DNA of 64,000 nt from Solwaraspora sp. WMMA2065. GTDB taxonomy: Bacteria; Actinomycetota; Actinomycetes; Mycobacteriales; Micromonosporaceae. Below, one piece after another: positions 52,755 to 62,107 of the stretch; within the stretch, counting starts at the first letter, position 1; each line of letters starts with the position of its first letter. The position numbers and the translations under genes are program-made. The stretch is from the NCBI RefSeq assembly GCF_030345075.1, contig NZ_CP128361.1, positions 1,488,001 through 1,552,000 of the forward strand, written 5' to 3'. A model generated the notes under the pieces. The model saw only the letters and a program-made list of their open reading frames with translations. It had not been told where the DNA came from and did no database searches.

Positions 52755-54452
52755 ATGAACCGTTGCCCCGTCCGCACCGAACTACCAGGGGTGAAACAAC
52801 GACGAGCCGCCCGGTGGGCCCGGCACGCCGCAGCCGGTGCCGCGGCACTGCTCCTCGGCGGCATGCTGGTAATCGTCGCCCCCGCCGGCCCGGCGGCCGC
52901 ACACGCGGTGCTGGTGACGGCGGAGCCCGCCCCCGGATCGGTGCTGGGCAACTCGCCCCGGGAAGTGGTGCTGACCTTCAGCGAACCGGTGCGCCCGGTC
53001 ACCGGGCGCCTGCAGGTACTGGCGCCGGACGGGAAACGGATCGACGACGGAACACCACGAACCGACGGGACCACCGTCACCCTCCCGGTCCGGGTCGCCG
53101 ACCGCCCGCTCGGCACCTACCTGGTCAGCTACCGGGTGATCTCGGCGGACAGCCACCCGGTGGGCAGCGGCTACACGTACTCGGTAGGAGCGCCGTCCGC
53201 GACGGTGCCCGAGCCGCGCGACGGCGGGCAGCGGCTGCCGGTGGCGGTCGCCGTGACCACCGCGAAGTACGTCGGCTACGCCGGGGTGGTACTCGCCGTC
53301 GGCCCCGCGCTGCTGCTGGCGCTGCTGTGGCCGCCCCGGCTGGGCCGCCGGCCCGGCAAGGTCATGGTCGGCACCGGGCTCGGGCTGATCGGCCTGGCCA
53401 CGGTGGCCGGCCTGTACCTGCAGGCGCCGTACTCGACCGGCAGTGGCCTGCTGGAGGTCTCCGCCGGGGACCTGGCCGCCGTCGTCGACAGCGGGTACGG
53501 GCTTGCGCTGCTCGGCCGGCTGGTGGTCCTGGCCGCGGTGGCGGCGCTGGTGTCCCCGGCCCTCGCCGGGGTCGGCGGCACCCGTCGCGGGCTGGCCCTC
53601 GTCGGGCTGGGCGTGGCCGGGCTGGTCACCTGGCCGCTGACCGGTCACGCGGTGGCGGCGCCGGTACCGCCGGTCAGTATCGCCGCCGACACCGTGCACA
53701 TCGCCGCGGTCGGGGTGTGGATCGGCGGGCTGGTGACCCTCGGCGCGGTCCTGCTGCGCCGCACCCACCCCCGTGTCCTGGGCCGGATCCTGCCGGTCTG
53801 GTCCCGGTGGGCGACGGTGGCGGTCTGTTGGCTGCTGCTCGCCGGTGCCGTCCAGGCGCTGATGGAGACCGGCGGCCCGACCGCACTGGCCACCACCGGG
53901 TACGGGCGGTTGGTGCTGGTGAAGATCGCGCTGGTGGCGGTGCTGCTGTTGACCGCCGGGTACGCGCGACGGCTGGTCGGGCGGTGGCGGGCGTCGCACG
54001 TACGGCGACTCACCGGCCTGGTCGGTGTCGAGGTCGCGGTGGCGGTGGCGGCTCTCGGGGCCAGCGCGGTACTGGTGCAGACGACTCCGGCCCGTACCGC
54101 CGTCGTCGAGGCTCAGGCCCTCGGGCAGGACACCTTCGCTCAGACGCTGACCAGCTCGCTGTACACCCTCCAGTTCGACATCTACCCGGTGCAGCTCGGC
54201 GAACACAACACGGTGCACGCCTACGTGTACACGCCGGAGGGCGCGCCGGTACAGGTGGAGGAGTGGACGATGACCACTTCGCTGCCGGCACAGGACGTCG
54301 AGCCGGTAACGACTCTGCTGCTGGGCGTGGACGACAACCACGCGGTCGGCGCGGTCGCGTTTCCCGTGCCGGGCGAGTGGGAGCTGCGCTTCACCATCCG
54401 GTTGTCCGACGTCGACCAGGCGACGGTCCGTACCACCGTGCCGGTCCGCTGA
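52755..54452 (+). CDS. CopC-CopD fusion (copper resistance/YcnJ-like) membrane protein
   Basis: 565 residues. A signal peptide ends AAA before His50 of the CopC domain (AAHAVLVTAEPAPGS, LTFSEPVRPVTGRL, ADSHPVGSGYTY), which supplies the copper-binding N-terminal His and the Asp-x-His pair. About eight membrane helices of the CopD part follow, with a C-terminal extracytoplasmic domain (~460-565). CopCD proteins bind copper outside the membrane and support its import. A YcnI-like gene converges from downstream, the usual partnership. Confidence 0.9.
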   Translation: MNRCPVRTELPGVKQRRAARWARHAAAGAAALLLGGMLVIVAPAGPAAAHAVLVTAEPAPGSVLGNSPREVVLTFSEPVRPVTGRLQVLAPDGKRIDDGTPRTDGTTVTLPVRVADRPLGTYLVSYRVISADSHPVGSGYTYSVGAPSATVPEPRDGGQRLPVAVAVTTAKYVGYAGVVLAVGPALLLALLWPPRLGRRPGKVMVGTGLGLIGLATVAGLYLQAPYSTGSGLLEVSAGDLAAVVDSGYGLALLGRLVVLAAVAALVSPALAGVGGTRRGLALVGLGVAGLVTWPLTGHAVAAPVPPVSIAADTVHIAAVGVWIGGLVTLGAVLLRRTHPRVLGRILPVWSRWATVAVCWLLLAGAVQALMETGGPTALATTGYGRLVLVKIALVAVLLLTAGYARRLVGRWRASHVRRLTGLVGVEVAVAVAALGASAVLVQTTPARTAVVEAQALGQDTFAQTLTSSLYTLQFDIYPVQLGEHNTVHAYVYTPEGAPVQVEEWTMTTSLPAQDVEPVTTLLLGVDDNHAVGAVAFPVPGEWELRFTIRLSDVDQATVRTTVPVR

Positions 54453-54503
54453 ACCGGCTGGCGGGCCGGTCTGCGGCAAGGAGACCTGGTCAGGCGACAG
54501 CGG

Positions 54504-55331
54504 TCACTGTTCGGTGAGCCGCCAGTGGGTGGTGCCGCCGGAGCCGACCAGTTCGCCCTCGTCGTCGGCGGGCCCGGCCCCGGTCGGGTCCGCCGGGACG
54601 GCGCGGTGGCGGCGGCTGCGCCACCAGACGACGGCCGCGCCGATCGCCGCTCCGCCGGCCAGGCCGGCCAGCAGCAGTCCCATCCCGGTGCCGGCGTTGC
54701 CGTCCGAGCCCGCTGCGGCGGCCTGCGCCGGCGGGTCCTGGGCGGCTGCCGGTGCCGGGTCGCCGTGGTGGGCTCCGTGACCGGCGGCCGTCGGGTCGGC
54801 CGGTCCGAGGGTCAGCACCGGGCCGGGCCGCGGCGCGTTCGGGCCGCCCCAGTGGACCACGGTGCCGTCGGAGTAGGTCTGGGTCACCGCGAATTCGATC
54901 CGGTCCGTGTCCGGCAGCGGGCCGACCGAAACGGTCAGCAGCACCGGCGCCGGTTCGTCGGCGGGTGGAGAGACCAGCTGCCAGGTGATGCTCTCGGTGG
55001 CCTCGGTCATCAGGCCTCCGTGCAGGCCGGGCAGCGGCTCCGGCAGGGCCCGGTTGATGATCCTGGGTGCCCAGTCGTCGACCGACATCGGGTAGACCTC
55101 GGCGATGGGCAGGTCCGCCGGCAGATCGAGGCGCACCTCGGCGGTGTGTGCGTCCGGCCGTTCCTGCGGAAGTTCGAAGGTCAGCTGAATGCCGGCCCCA
55201 CGAGGTGCCTGGGTCGGTTCCAGGCCGATGTTGGCCGCAGCCACCGCCGACCCGGACAGCACGACCGCCAGCACCGAACCGGACAGCACCGCGCCGATCC
55301 GGACGGCGTTCGCGCGCAGACAGTTGACCAT
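54504..55331 (-). CDS. YcnI-like (DUF1775) copper-associated exported protein
   Basis: 275 residues: signal peptide, DUF1775 domain (~35-175: GIQLTFELPQERPDAHTAEV, LPADLPIAEVYPM, ESITWQLVSPPADEPAPVLL, then an aromatic WGG), a Pro/Ala-rich linker, one C-terminal membrane helix and a short basic tail. In YcnI the mature N-terminal His is a copper ligand (AHV-type start); here the corresponding position reads AANIGLEP, with Asn. The Trp is kept. Convergent with the CopCD gene. ATG at 55331 follows GGGAGGCGAGG. Confidence 0.82.
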   Translation of the reverse strand: MVNCLRANAVRIGAVLSGSVLAVVLSGSAVAAANIGLEPTQAPRGAGIQLTFELPQERPDAHTAEVRLDLPADLPIAEVYPMSVDDWAPRIINRALPEPLPGLHGGLMTEATESITWQLVSPPADEPAPVLLTVSVGPLPDTDRIEFAVTQTYSDGTVVHWGGPNAPRPGPVLTLGPADPTAAGHGAHHGDPAPAAAQDPPAQAAAAGSDGNAGTGMGLLLAGLAGGAAIGAAVVWWRSRRHRAVPADPTGAGPADDEGELVGSGGTTHWRLTEQ

Positions 55332-55415
55332 GAGCCTCGCCTCCCGTACGTCAGCGGCCGCTGCCGCCGGAACCTGATCCACCGGTAAGGAGTTCGGCGG
55401 ACGGGGCCGAACGGT

Positions 55416-55928
55416 TCAATCCGACCACGGACCTTTTTCGCCGGGTGGGGCGGGGGAGATCGGCGGCGGCACCGCGGGTGGGCATGGCCACACGTACGGT
55501 ACGGGGGCGAGGTCGCCGAAGCGGGGGCGGTAGTGGTCGGGGTCCTTGTGTACCAGTGCGGCGCGGTGCGACAGGTGCAGGTCGGCGCGGCCGAGCCAGG
55601 CCGGTAGTGCGCAGGCGGCGCCGAGTTCGGCCTGGTCGCGGATCAGGGTGCGGCCGGTCGCGGCGGTGAATTCGCGGCGCAGGGTGTCGGCGACGGTGTC
55701 GGCCCGGCCGGGCCGGGTCCATTCGGCGCAGACCGTCAGGCCGTACCGGACCAGCGCCTCGGGGTGGCCGCGCCACATCCGGACCGCCGGGTGGTGACGC
55801 CAGCCGTACCCGGGCACGGTCAGGCCGCGTAGCACCTGCAACGCTTCGACGCGCTGCTTGCCGAGGCGTCGGGCGTCGAGCGCGGCGGCGCTGGCCGTGA
55901 AGTCGGGGTACGGCAGGAACGTCTGCAT
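55416..55928 (-). CDS. MSMEG_6728-type / pyrimidine-dimer glycosylase-like protein
   Basis: 170 residues. MQTFLPYPDFTASAAALDAR then RLGKQRVEALQVLRGL, GWRHHPAVRMWRGHPEAL and HLSHRAALVHKDPDHY match the family named after MSMEG_6728, related in its N-terminus to T4 endonuclease V. A DNA-repair role is proposed from that relationship and is unproven. Single gene; Pro-rich C-terminus. Confidence 0.75.
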   Translation of the reverse strand: MQTFLPYPDFTASAAALDARRLGKQRVEALQVLRGLTVPGYGWRHHPAVRMWRGHPEALVRYGLTVCAEWTRPGRADTVADTLRREFTAATGRTLIRDQAELGAACALPAWLGRADLHLSHRAALVHKDPDHYRPRFGDLAPVPYVWPCPPAVPPPISPAPPGEKGPWSD

Positions 55929-55953
55929 GGGTGCCGTGGGCCGGCCGAGGTGG

Positions 55954-56157
55954 TCAGTCCGGCCGGTCTTCGGGTTCGCTGTCGTCGTCGGCGACCGGCG
56001 GATGGGGACCGTACGGTGAGGCCTGGCCGGCCGGGACGGGACGGTCGCCGCCGCCGCGACGCCCGGGTCGGCGGTCGGCTCCGTCGGGATCCTTGCTCTC
56101 CTGGACCAGCGGGTTGTCCCCGCTGCGACGCATTTCCGGTTGCTGGATGTTGGTCAC
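55954..56157 (-). CDS. Small hydrophilic protein, function unknown
   Basis: 67 residues, highly charged and Pro/Asp-rich, no hydrophobic segment, predicted disordered (MTNIQQPEMRRSGDNPLVQE at the start). GTG with a GGGAGG ribosome site. Located 25 bp upstream of the MSMEG_6728-type gene on the same strand, so probably the first gene of a pair. Confidence 0.55.
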   Translation of the reverse strand: MTNIQQPEMRRSGDNPLVQESKDPDGADRRPGRRGGGDRPVPAGQASPYGPHPPVADDDSEPEDRPD

Positions 56158-56361
56158 GATCCCTCCCGGTGATCTGGTCGGTCGTCATCCGGCTACCCGG
56201 TACCGGCGGTGACATGCCGGCGGGGGGGTCGGGCTAGCCCGACCGAGGGTGGCTGGTCATCCGCCCGCCGGCCGGCGGCGCTCATCCCGGCCGGCGGGCA
56301 TGGCGTCCGGGGTGCCGGGTATCTCGGTGCCCCGACGAGCGCTGAGCGAGGAGGAACCACG

Positions 56362-57024
56362 ATGAGAAGGACCGTAGTGACCCGGCTGGGGCTGTTGGCC
56401 GGGCTGACCGCCGTCGCGTTGATCCCGGCGACCGCGCACGCGACAGCACCGTCCGAGCAGGACAGCGAATACCTGCGTACGATCCACCAGGTCAATCTGG
56501 CCGCTGTGCAGATCGGGCAGTTGGCGCAGGACAAGCAGGATGCCGACCAGGCGGTGAAGGACCTGGGTGGTGACATGGTGGCCGACCACACCCGGCTGGA
56601 CGAGGAGGTCGCCCGGGTGGCCGGTGAGGTCGACGTCGCCCTGCCCGACTCACCCACCCAGGAGCAGCAGGACGTGGTCACCCAGCTGAACGGGTTGTCC
56701 GGTGCCGAGTTCGACACGGCGTTCGTGGAGAGCCAGTTGGCGGGCTACGCCAAGGCGATCGAGGTGAACAACGCCGAGATCTCGCAGGGCTCCGACGAGC
56801 GGGTGGTGAACCTGGCGCAGGAGGCCGGACCGGTGCTTGAGGACCTGTACGCGGCGTTGCAGGGCCTCGCCGCACAGCTCGGGCTGCCGACCTCGCCGAG
56901 TCCCGGGGTGAGCCCCACGGTTGACCCGACCGCGCCGGGCACGACGACGCCCGAGCCGACGGTCAGCCCGACCCTGCCGTCGCCGACGGTCGACCCGCAG
57001 ACGCCGCTGCCGGCGCAGAGCTGA
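56362..57024 (+). CDS. Exported DUF4142 protein
   Basis: 220 residues. Signal peptide (LGLLAGLTAVALIPATAHA), then the DUF4142 four-helix bundle (EYLRTIHQVNLAAVQIGQLA, VADHTRLDEEVARVA) and a Thr/Pro-rich C-terminal tail (~175-220). DUF4142 is ferritin-like in fold, usually extracytoplasmic and of unknown function. Strong ribosome site GAGGAGGAACC. Monocistronic, ended by a very strong hairpin. Confidence 0.88.
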   Translation: MRRTVVTRLGLLAGLTAVALIPATAHATAPSEQDSEYLRTIHQVNLAAVQIGQLAQDKQDADQAVKDLGGDMVADHTRLDEEVARVAGEVDVALPDSPTQEQQDVVTQLNGLSGAEFDTAFVESQLAGYAKAIEVNNAEISQGSDERVVNLAQEAGPVLEDLYAALQGLAAQLGLPTSPSPGVSPTVDPTAPGTTTPEPTVSPTLPSPTVDPQTPLPAQS

Positions 57025-57036
57025 CCTGCGGGCCGC

Positions 57037-57086
57037 GGTTCCGCGCCGGTGCGGTCGGCCCGGACCGACCGCACCGGCGCGGAACC
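57037..57086 (+). terminator. Very strong hairpin terminator
   Basis: 22-bp perfect inverted repeat, arms 57037-57058 and 57065-57086, 6-nt loop, starting 12 bp after the DUF4142 stop. The longest perfect hairpin I found in the window. Confidence 0.8.
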
Positions 57087-57272
57087 GGACGAGATGATCG
57101 CTCACAGTGGTCGACCGGGGTGGTGCACAGTCCGAAACGGGGCTGGCACATCGACCGCACATACCGTAACGTGACGGCTCACACACCGCGCGCATCAGCG
57201 GATATCGGCTCATGCGAATGCCTCAGCATCCTCCCTCCCCGGCGTCCGTCGCCACCCGACCGGAGGTTCGAC

Positions 57273-57623
57273 GTGGATTTCGTCATCACCAGGAGCTACC
57301 AGGGCACCACGGTACGACTCGCCTTGCACGGTGAACTTGACCTCGCCACAGCCGGCGAGGTCCGCGACGCGGTCACCGCGTTGCTCGCCCGGTCCGCACC
57401 CGAGCGGATCGTGCTGGACCTCACGTGCGTCAGCTTCATCGACTCGACCGGGATCGGCAGCCTGGTCGCCTGTCACCAGGCTGCCGGGGTCAGCGGCAGC
57501 CGCCTCGAGCTGGAGAACATCAGCAGCTTCACCCGACGGCAGCTGTGGGCGACCGGGCTACTCGGACTGTTCGGCTTCCCCGCCGACCACGCGACGCCGA
57601 CCGACCTGCCGGTGGGGCGCTGA
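57273..57623 (+). CDS. STAS-domain anti-sigma factor antagonist
   Basis: 116 residues. ALHGELDLATAGEVRDAV and VLDLTCVSFIDSTGIGSLV are the STAS core, with the phosphorylatable Ser in FIDSTGI. Such proteins free sigma factors by binding a kinase/anti-sigma factor when unphosphorylated. GTG start behind GGAGG. A SpoIIE-type phosphatase at 10.6-11.8 kb could be its partner, but nothing in the sequence links them, and no anti-sigma factor gene is adjacent. Confidence 0.88.
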   Translation: MDFVITRSYQGTTVRLALHGELDLATAGEVRDAVTALLARSAPERIVLDLTCVSFIDSTGIGSLVACHQAAGVSGSRLELENISSFTRRQLWATGLLGLFGFPADHATPTDLPVGR

Positions 57624-57631
57624 CCGTACGG

Positions 57632-58183
57632 TCACAGCACCCGGCCCAGTTGGGTGTGCCGGCTGCGCCGCGACTGCCGACTGGCCCACCGGGCCTCCAC
57701 GACCCGCAGGTAGCAGGCGGTCAGCGGACCCGGGTGGTACGTGGTGGCGGCGAAACCCCACTGGGAGGCCAGGCTCTCCCCCCGACGGAGGAGGTTGTCC
57801 ACATCGTGCAGGGTGAGCCGCAACCGCCGTACCGCCGTACCGATCACCGCACGGCGCACCGGCACGGCACGCCGGGCCTCGATGTCGGCGACGTCGACGT
57901 GCTCGCCGAACTGGTAGCCGACGATGCGGATCACCTCATCGGCGGAGACCGGTTCGCGGCCGGCGGCGGTCAGGCGTACCGCGGTGTCGGCGAAGCAGCG
58001 CAGCTCGGTCAGCGGGAACCCGCTACGACTCAACTGGTCGACAACCGTCACGAAGGCCCCCTCGACCACCCCGAACAGGGCGATCGGGTCCAGGCCGGCG
58101 CCCCGGCGCTCCAACCGGTGGATGAGCCAGGACTGGCCGAGGACGCAGGCCCGCAGGTGGTGTCCCTCAAGCGTGGTCAGCAA
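57632..58183 (-). CDS. Hypothetical protein, function unknown
   Basis: 183 residues, soluble, with helical stretches. LGQSWLIHRLERRGAGLDPI, IRIVGYQFGEHVDVADIEAR and HDVDNLLRRGESLASQWGF are noticeable, no named family. Starts at TTG behind GGAGGG. Converges tightly on the STAS gene (8 bp between stops) and is divergent from the NAGGN operon. Confidence 0.55.
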   Translation of the reverse strand: MLTTLEGHHLRACVLGQSWLIHRLERRGAGLDPIALFGVVEGAFVTVVDQLSRSGFPLTELRCFADTAVRLTAAGREPVSADEVIRIVGYQFGEHVDVADIEARRAVPVRRAVIGTAVRRLRLTLHDVDNLLRRGESLASQWGFAATTYHPGPLTACYLRVVEARWASRQSRRSRHTQLGRVL

Positions 58184-58502
58184 CTAGCCCTCCCCGGTCG
58201 GCATCCGTCCCGAATCCGGACGGAGCGCCCACGCCAGCCGGGTGATGGAGCTATCCACCGTCCGGCCACCAAAACCGACCAAACGTTACCGCGTACCGTA
58301 CGTCGAGCCGAACTCCGGGGCGACGACGGCACCTACCAACTGTTTGATTGATTAGTCACGCAACTGCCCTGTCGCCGGGTCAGCGTAGCGAGACCCGGCA
58401 CGGGGCACCGAGCGGGATCGGACGACTCAGGAGCACTGGTCGGGACACCGGATCCGGCCGTCAACTGGGCGATGCCGCAACGGTCTGGCAGGATGGGTAC
58501 GC
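58184..58502 (+). other. Upstream region of the NAGGN operon
   Basis: 319 bp without a gene, between divergent starts. A short AT-richer stretch at 58338-58356 (TGTTTGATTGATTAGTC) is the likeliest promoter neighbourhood; I see no convincing -35/-10 pair, hairpin or repeat. Confidence 0.4.
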
Positions 58503-60287
58503 ATGTGCGGACTTGCGGGTGAGCTGCGCCGCGACGGTTCCCGCGCCGACATCGGCGCGGTGGAGCGGATGGCGGCTACAATGAGTGACCGGGGGCCCGA
58601 CGACGGAGGCTCCTGGTCACACGGAAGTGTGGCCTTCGGACACCGGCGCCTGAAGATCATCGACCTGTCGGCGGCCAGCAACCAGCCGATCGTCGACTCC
58701 GCCGCCGGCCTGACCGGCGTCTTCAACGGCTGCATCTACAACTACCGGGAGCTGCGCGAGCAACTGCAGGCACGGGGCCACAGGTTCTTCTCGTCGGGCG
58801 ACAGCGAGGTCGTCGTCAAAGCCTACGCCGAGTGGGGCGTCGACTTCGTCGACCATCTGGTCGGCATGTTCGCTGTCGCGATCACCGAGCGCGACAGCGG
58901 CCGGTTGGTCCTGGCCCGCGACCGGCTCGGCATCAAGCCGCTGTACGTCGACGAGCGCTCCGGCGTGGTCCGGTTCGCCAGCACCCTGCCGGCGCTGCTG
59001 GCCGGCGGCGGGGTGGACACCGGCATCGATCCGGTGGCACTCGCCCACTACCTCAGCTTCCACAGTGTTGTCCCCGCGCCGCGGACGATCCTCAACGGCA
59101 TCCGCAAGCTGCCACCGGCCACCGTCCGGGTCTACCAGCCCGACGGCCGGGTGGACGAGCGCCGCTACTGGGATCCGCCGTTCGGCCGGGACCCCCGCCG
59201 CGCCGACTGGTCGGAGCAGGACTGGCAGGACGCTCTGCTCGAATCGTTGACCACCGCGGTGCAGCGCCGGATGGTCGCCGACGTGCCGGTCGGCGTCCTG
59301 CTCTCCGGTGGGCTCGACTCCTCGCTGGTCGTGGCACTGCTGGCCGAGCAGGGTCAGCGTGGTCTGGCCACCTTCTCGATCGGCTTCGACGCAGTCGGTG
59401 GGCGGGAAGGCGACGAGTTCGTCTACTCCGACCTGGTGGCGCAGCGGTTCGACACCGACCATCATCAGATCCGGGTGGCCGCCCGGGACCTGGTGCCGCC
59501 GCTGGAGGCCGCCGTCGCGGCGATGAGCGAACCCATGGTCAGTCACGACTGCGTCGCGTTCTACCTACTCAGTCAGGAAGTCGCCAAACACCTCAAGGTG
59601 GTGCAGTCCGGCCAGGGTGCCGACGAGATCCTCGGCGGGTACCACTGGTACCCGCCGCTGGCCCGCGTCGGCCGTGACCAGGCGCTGGACACCTACGCCA
59701 CGGCCTTTTTCGACCGCGACGCCGCCGGTCTCGCCCAGGTGCTGAACCCGGAGTACCTCGCCGTCGGTGATCCCGCCCGTGAGTTCGCCGCCGCCCACCT
59801 GGGCCGCGCCGGCGCGCAGGACGCGGTCGACGCGGGGTTGCGGATCGACACCACGGTGATGCTCGTGGACGATCCGGTGAAGCGGGTCGACAACATGACC
59901 ATGGCGCACGGCCTGGAGGCCCGCGTGCCCTTCCTCGACCACGAGTTCGTCGAGCTCGCCGCCACCTGCCCGCCCGAGCTCAAGCTGGCCCAGGGCGGCA
60001 AGGGGGTACTCAAGGAGATCGGCCGTCGGGTGCTGCCCTGGGAGGTGATCGACCGGCCGAAGGGGTACTTCCCGGTACCCGGGCTGACCCACCTGGAGGG
60101 CAAGCTGCTCGACCGGGTCCGCGACGCCCTGCACGCGCCGCCGGCCCGTCAACGCGGGCTGTTCCGCGACGGGTACGTCGACGGGCTGCTGCGCGACCCG
60201 AACGCCGAACTCACCCCGCTGCGGGGCAACAAGTTGTGGCAACTCGGACTGCTGGAGATGTGGCTGCAGAACCATGGCATTGACTGA
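58503..60287 (+). CDS. N-acetylglutaminylglutamine amidotransferase (asparagine synthase-like)
   Basis: 594 residues. An N-terminal glutaminase domain with catalytic Cys2 (MCGLAGELRR) and GHRRLKIIDLS, then a synthetase domain with the PPi loop LLSGGLDSSLVV. It resembles asparagine synthases, but the next two genes identify it as the amidotransferase that makes the C-terminal amide of N-acetylglutaminylglutamine amide (NAGGN), an osmolyte known from rhizobia and Pseudomonas. It overlaps the next gene by 14 bp. Confidence 0.88.
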   Translation: MCGLAGELRRDGSRADIGAVERMAATMSDRGPDDGGSWSHGSVAFGHRRLKIIDLSAASNQPIVDSAAGLTGVFNGCIYNYRELREQLQARGHRFFSSGDSEVVVKAYAEWGVDFVDHLVGMFAVAITERDSGRLVLARDRLGIKPLYVDERSGVVRFASTLPALLAGGGVDTGIDPVALAHYLSFHSVVPAPRTILNGIRKLPPATVRVYQPDGRVDERRYWDPPFGRDPRRADWSEQDWQDALLESLTTAVQRRMVADVPVGVLLSGGLDSSLVVALLAEQGQRGLATFSIGFDAVGGREGDEFVYSDLVAQRFDTDHHQIRVAARDLVPPLEAAVAAMSEPMVSHDCVAFYLLSQEVAKHLKVVQSGQGADEILGGYHWYPPLARVGRDQALDTYATAFFDRDAAGLAQVLNPEYLAVGDPAREFAAAHLGRAGAQDAVDAGLRIDTTVMLVDDPVKRVDNMTMAHGLEARVPFLDHEFVELAATCPPELKLAQGGKGVLKEIGRRVLPWEVIDRPKGYFPVPGLTHLEGKLLDRVRDALHAPPARQRGLFRDGYVDGLLRDPNAELTPLRGNKLWQLGLLEMWLQNHGID

Positions 60288-62085
60288 CGACACGAGCGCC
60301 CCCCGCCCCGACTCCCCCGCCCCCCGGCGGGAACGGATCGGCCCTGGAGGCGACCCGGTCGTCCCGGGCGATCCGCCGGCCAAGCCCACCGACAGCGCCG
60401 ACGTCATCCTGGAGTGCGGCTGGGGCCGGCTGGTCTTCGGTCAGACGTTCGCCGACCCCTCCGACGTCGCCGACGTGCTGCGTTCGGAAGCCGCCGGGTC
60501 CCGCGACATCTGCATCTACCTGCCCGACCCGCACGTGCTGGTGTCGCGGCTGCCGGACGAGCTGTTCATCGACCCGTCGCTGACCTTCCGGCTGGACCTC
60601 ACCCAGGTGCGCGAACCACAGCCACCGGAGCCGGGGCTGCGGATCCGGCCGCTACGCGACGATTCCGACGCCGACGCGGTCAACCGGATATACGCCCACA
60701 ACGGGATGGTCACCGCCCCGGTCGACATTCTGGTCGACAACGCCACGACCGAACGCTTCGTGCACCTGGTCGCCGAAAACGTCACCGGTCAGGTCGTCGG
60801 CACCATCACCGGCATCGACCATGTGGCGGTCTTCGACGACCCGGACAACGGCTCCAGCCTATGGTGCCTGACCGTTGACCCGCTGCACGCGCCACCCGGC
60901 ACCGGCCAGGCGCTGCTGCTGGAGCTCGCCGGCCGGCTCGCCGACCGCGGCCGGGTCTACGTCGACCTGTCCGTGCTGGCGGAGAACGACGGCGCGATCC
61001 GCCTCTACGAACGGCTCGGATTCGAACGCACACCGACGCTGTGCGTCAAACGCAAGAACCCGATCAACGAACGGCTTTTCCTGGCCAGCATGCCGGACGG
61101 CTACGACGAGCTGAACCCGTACGCCCGGATCGTCGCCGACGAGGCGATGCGCCGCGGCATCCGGGTCGAGGTCATCGACGCGTCCTGGGGCGAGCTGCGG
61201 CTGACCAACGGCGCCCGCAGCATCGTCACCCGCGAGTCGCTGTCCGAGCTGACCTCGGCGGTGGCGATGAGCCGGTGCGACGACAAGCGGGTGACCCGGC
61301 GGGTGCTGCTCGACGCCGGGTTGGCCGTACCGCACGGCCGAACCGCCACCGGCGACGCCGACGACGAGGCGTTCCTCGCCAAGGTCGGTGAGGTGGTGGT
61401 CAAACCGGCCCGCGGCGAACAGGGCACCGGGATCACCGTCGGCGTCACCGACCCGACCGCCTTACGGGCCGCCGTCGACCTGGCCCGCAGGCACTGCCCG
61501 CAGGTGCTGATCGAACAGCGGCACCAGGGGGAGGACCTGCGGGTCCTGGTGATCGACCACGAGGTGGTGGCCGCTGCGGTCCGCCGCCCGGCGGCGGTGA
61601 CCGGCGACGGCGTACACACGGTGGCCGAGCTGATCCGGCGACACAGCCGGCGGCGGGCCGCGGCCACCGGCGGCGAGTCGAAGATCCCGCTGGACGACCT
61701 GACCCGTGAAGTGGTCACCGAGGCCGGGCACGCGATGGACGACGTGCTGCCGACCGGCGAGGTGCTGACCGTGCGGCGGACCGCGAACCTGCACACCGGC
61801 GGGACGATCCACGACGTCACCGACCGGCTGCACGCCGAGCTGGCCGCGGCGTGCGTGGCCGCCACCCGGGCGCTGGCCATTCCGGTGGCCGGGATGGACC
61901 TGCTGGTGACCGCTCCTGATCAGCCCGACCATGTCTTCATCGAAGCCAACGAACGGCCCGGACTGGCCAACCACGAGCCGCAGCCGACCGCGGAACGCTT
62001 CATCGACCTGCTGTTCCCCGGCACCAGCGCGCAGCAGCGGCGGTGGAGCCCGCCCGGACCCGGCGGGGCGCCGGCAACGCCGTGA
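60274..62085 (+). CDS. ngg: NAGGN synthetase: GNAT acetyltransferase fused to ATP-grasp ligase
   Basis: 603 residues. A disordered N-terminus, a GNAT domain (~115-260: LRIRPLRDDSDADAVNRI, LTVDPLHAPPGTGQAL, YERLGFERTPTL), then an ATP-grasp ligase (~320-590: VVKPARGEQGTGITVGV, GEDLRVLVIDHEVVAA, FIEANERPGLANH). The fusion order matches N-acetylglutaminylglutamine synthetase, which acetylates and ligates two glutamines. It forms the middle of the osmolyte trio. Confidence 0.9.
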   Translation: MALTDDTSAPRPDSPAPRRERIGPGGDPVVPGDPPAKPTDSADVILECGWGRLVFGQTFADPSDVADVLRSEAAGSRDICIYLPDPHVLVSRLPDELFIDPSLTFRLDLTQVREPQPPEPGLRIRPLRDDSDADAVNRIYAHNGMVTAPVDILVDNATTERFVHLVAENVTGQVVGTITGIDHVAVFDDPDNGSSLWCLTVDPLHAPPGTGQALLLELAGRLADRGRVYVDLSVLAENDGAIRLYERLGFERTPTLCVKRKNPINERLFLASMPDGYDELNPYARIVADEAMRRGIRVEVIDASWGELRLTNGARSIVTRESLSELTSAVAMSRCDDKRVTRRVLLDAGLAVPHGRTATGDADDEAFLAKVGEVVVKPARGEQGTGITVGVTDPTALRAAVDLARRHCPQVLIEQRHQGEDLRVLVIDHEVVAAAVRRPAAVTGDGVHTVAELIRRHSRRRAAATGGESKIPLDDLTREVVTEAGHAMDDVLPTGEVLTVRRTANLHTGGTIHDVTDRLHAELAAACVAATRALAIPVAGMDLLVTAPDQPDHVFIEANERPGLANHEPQPTAERFIDLLFPGTSAQQRRWSPPGPGGAPATP

Positions 62086-62107
62086 TCGGCGGCGGTACGG
62101 TCTTGGC

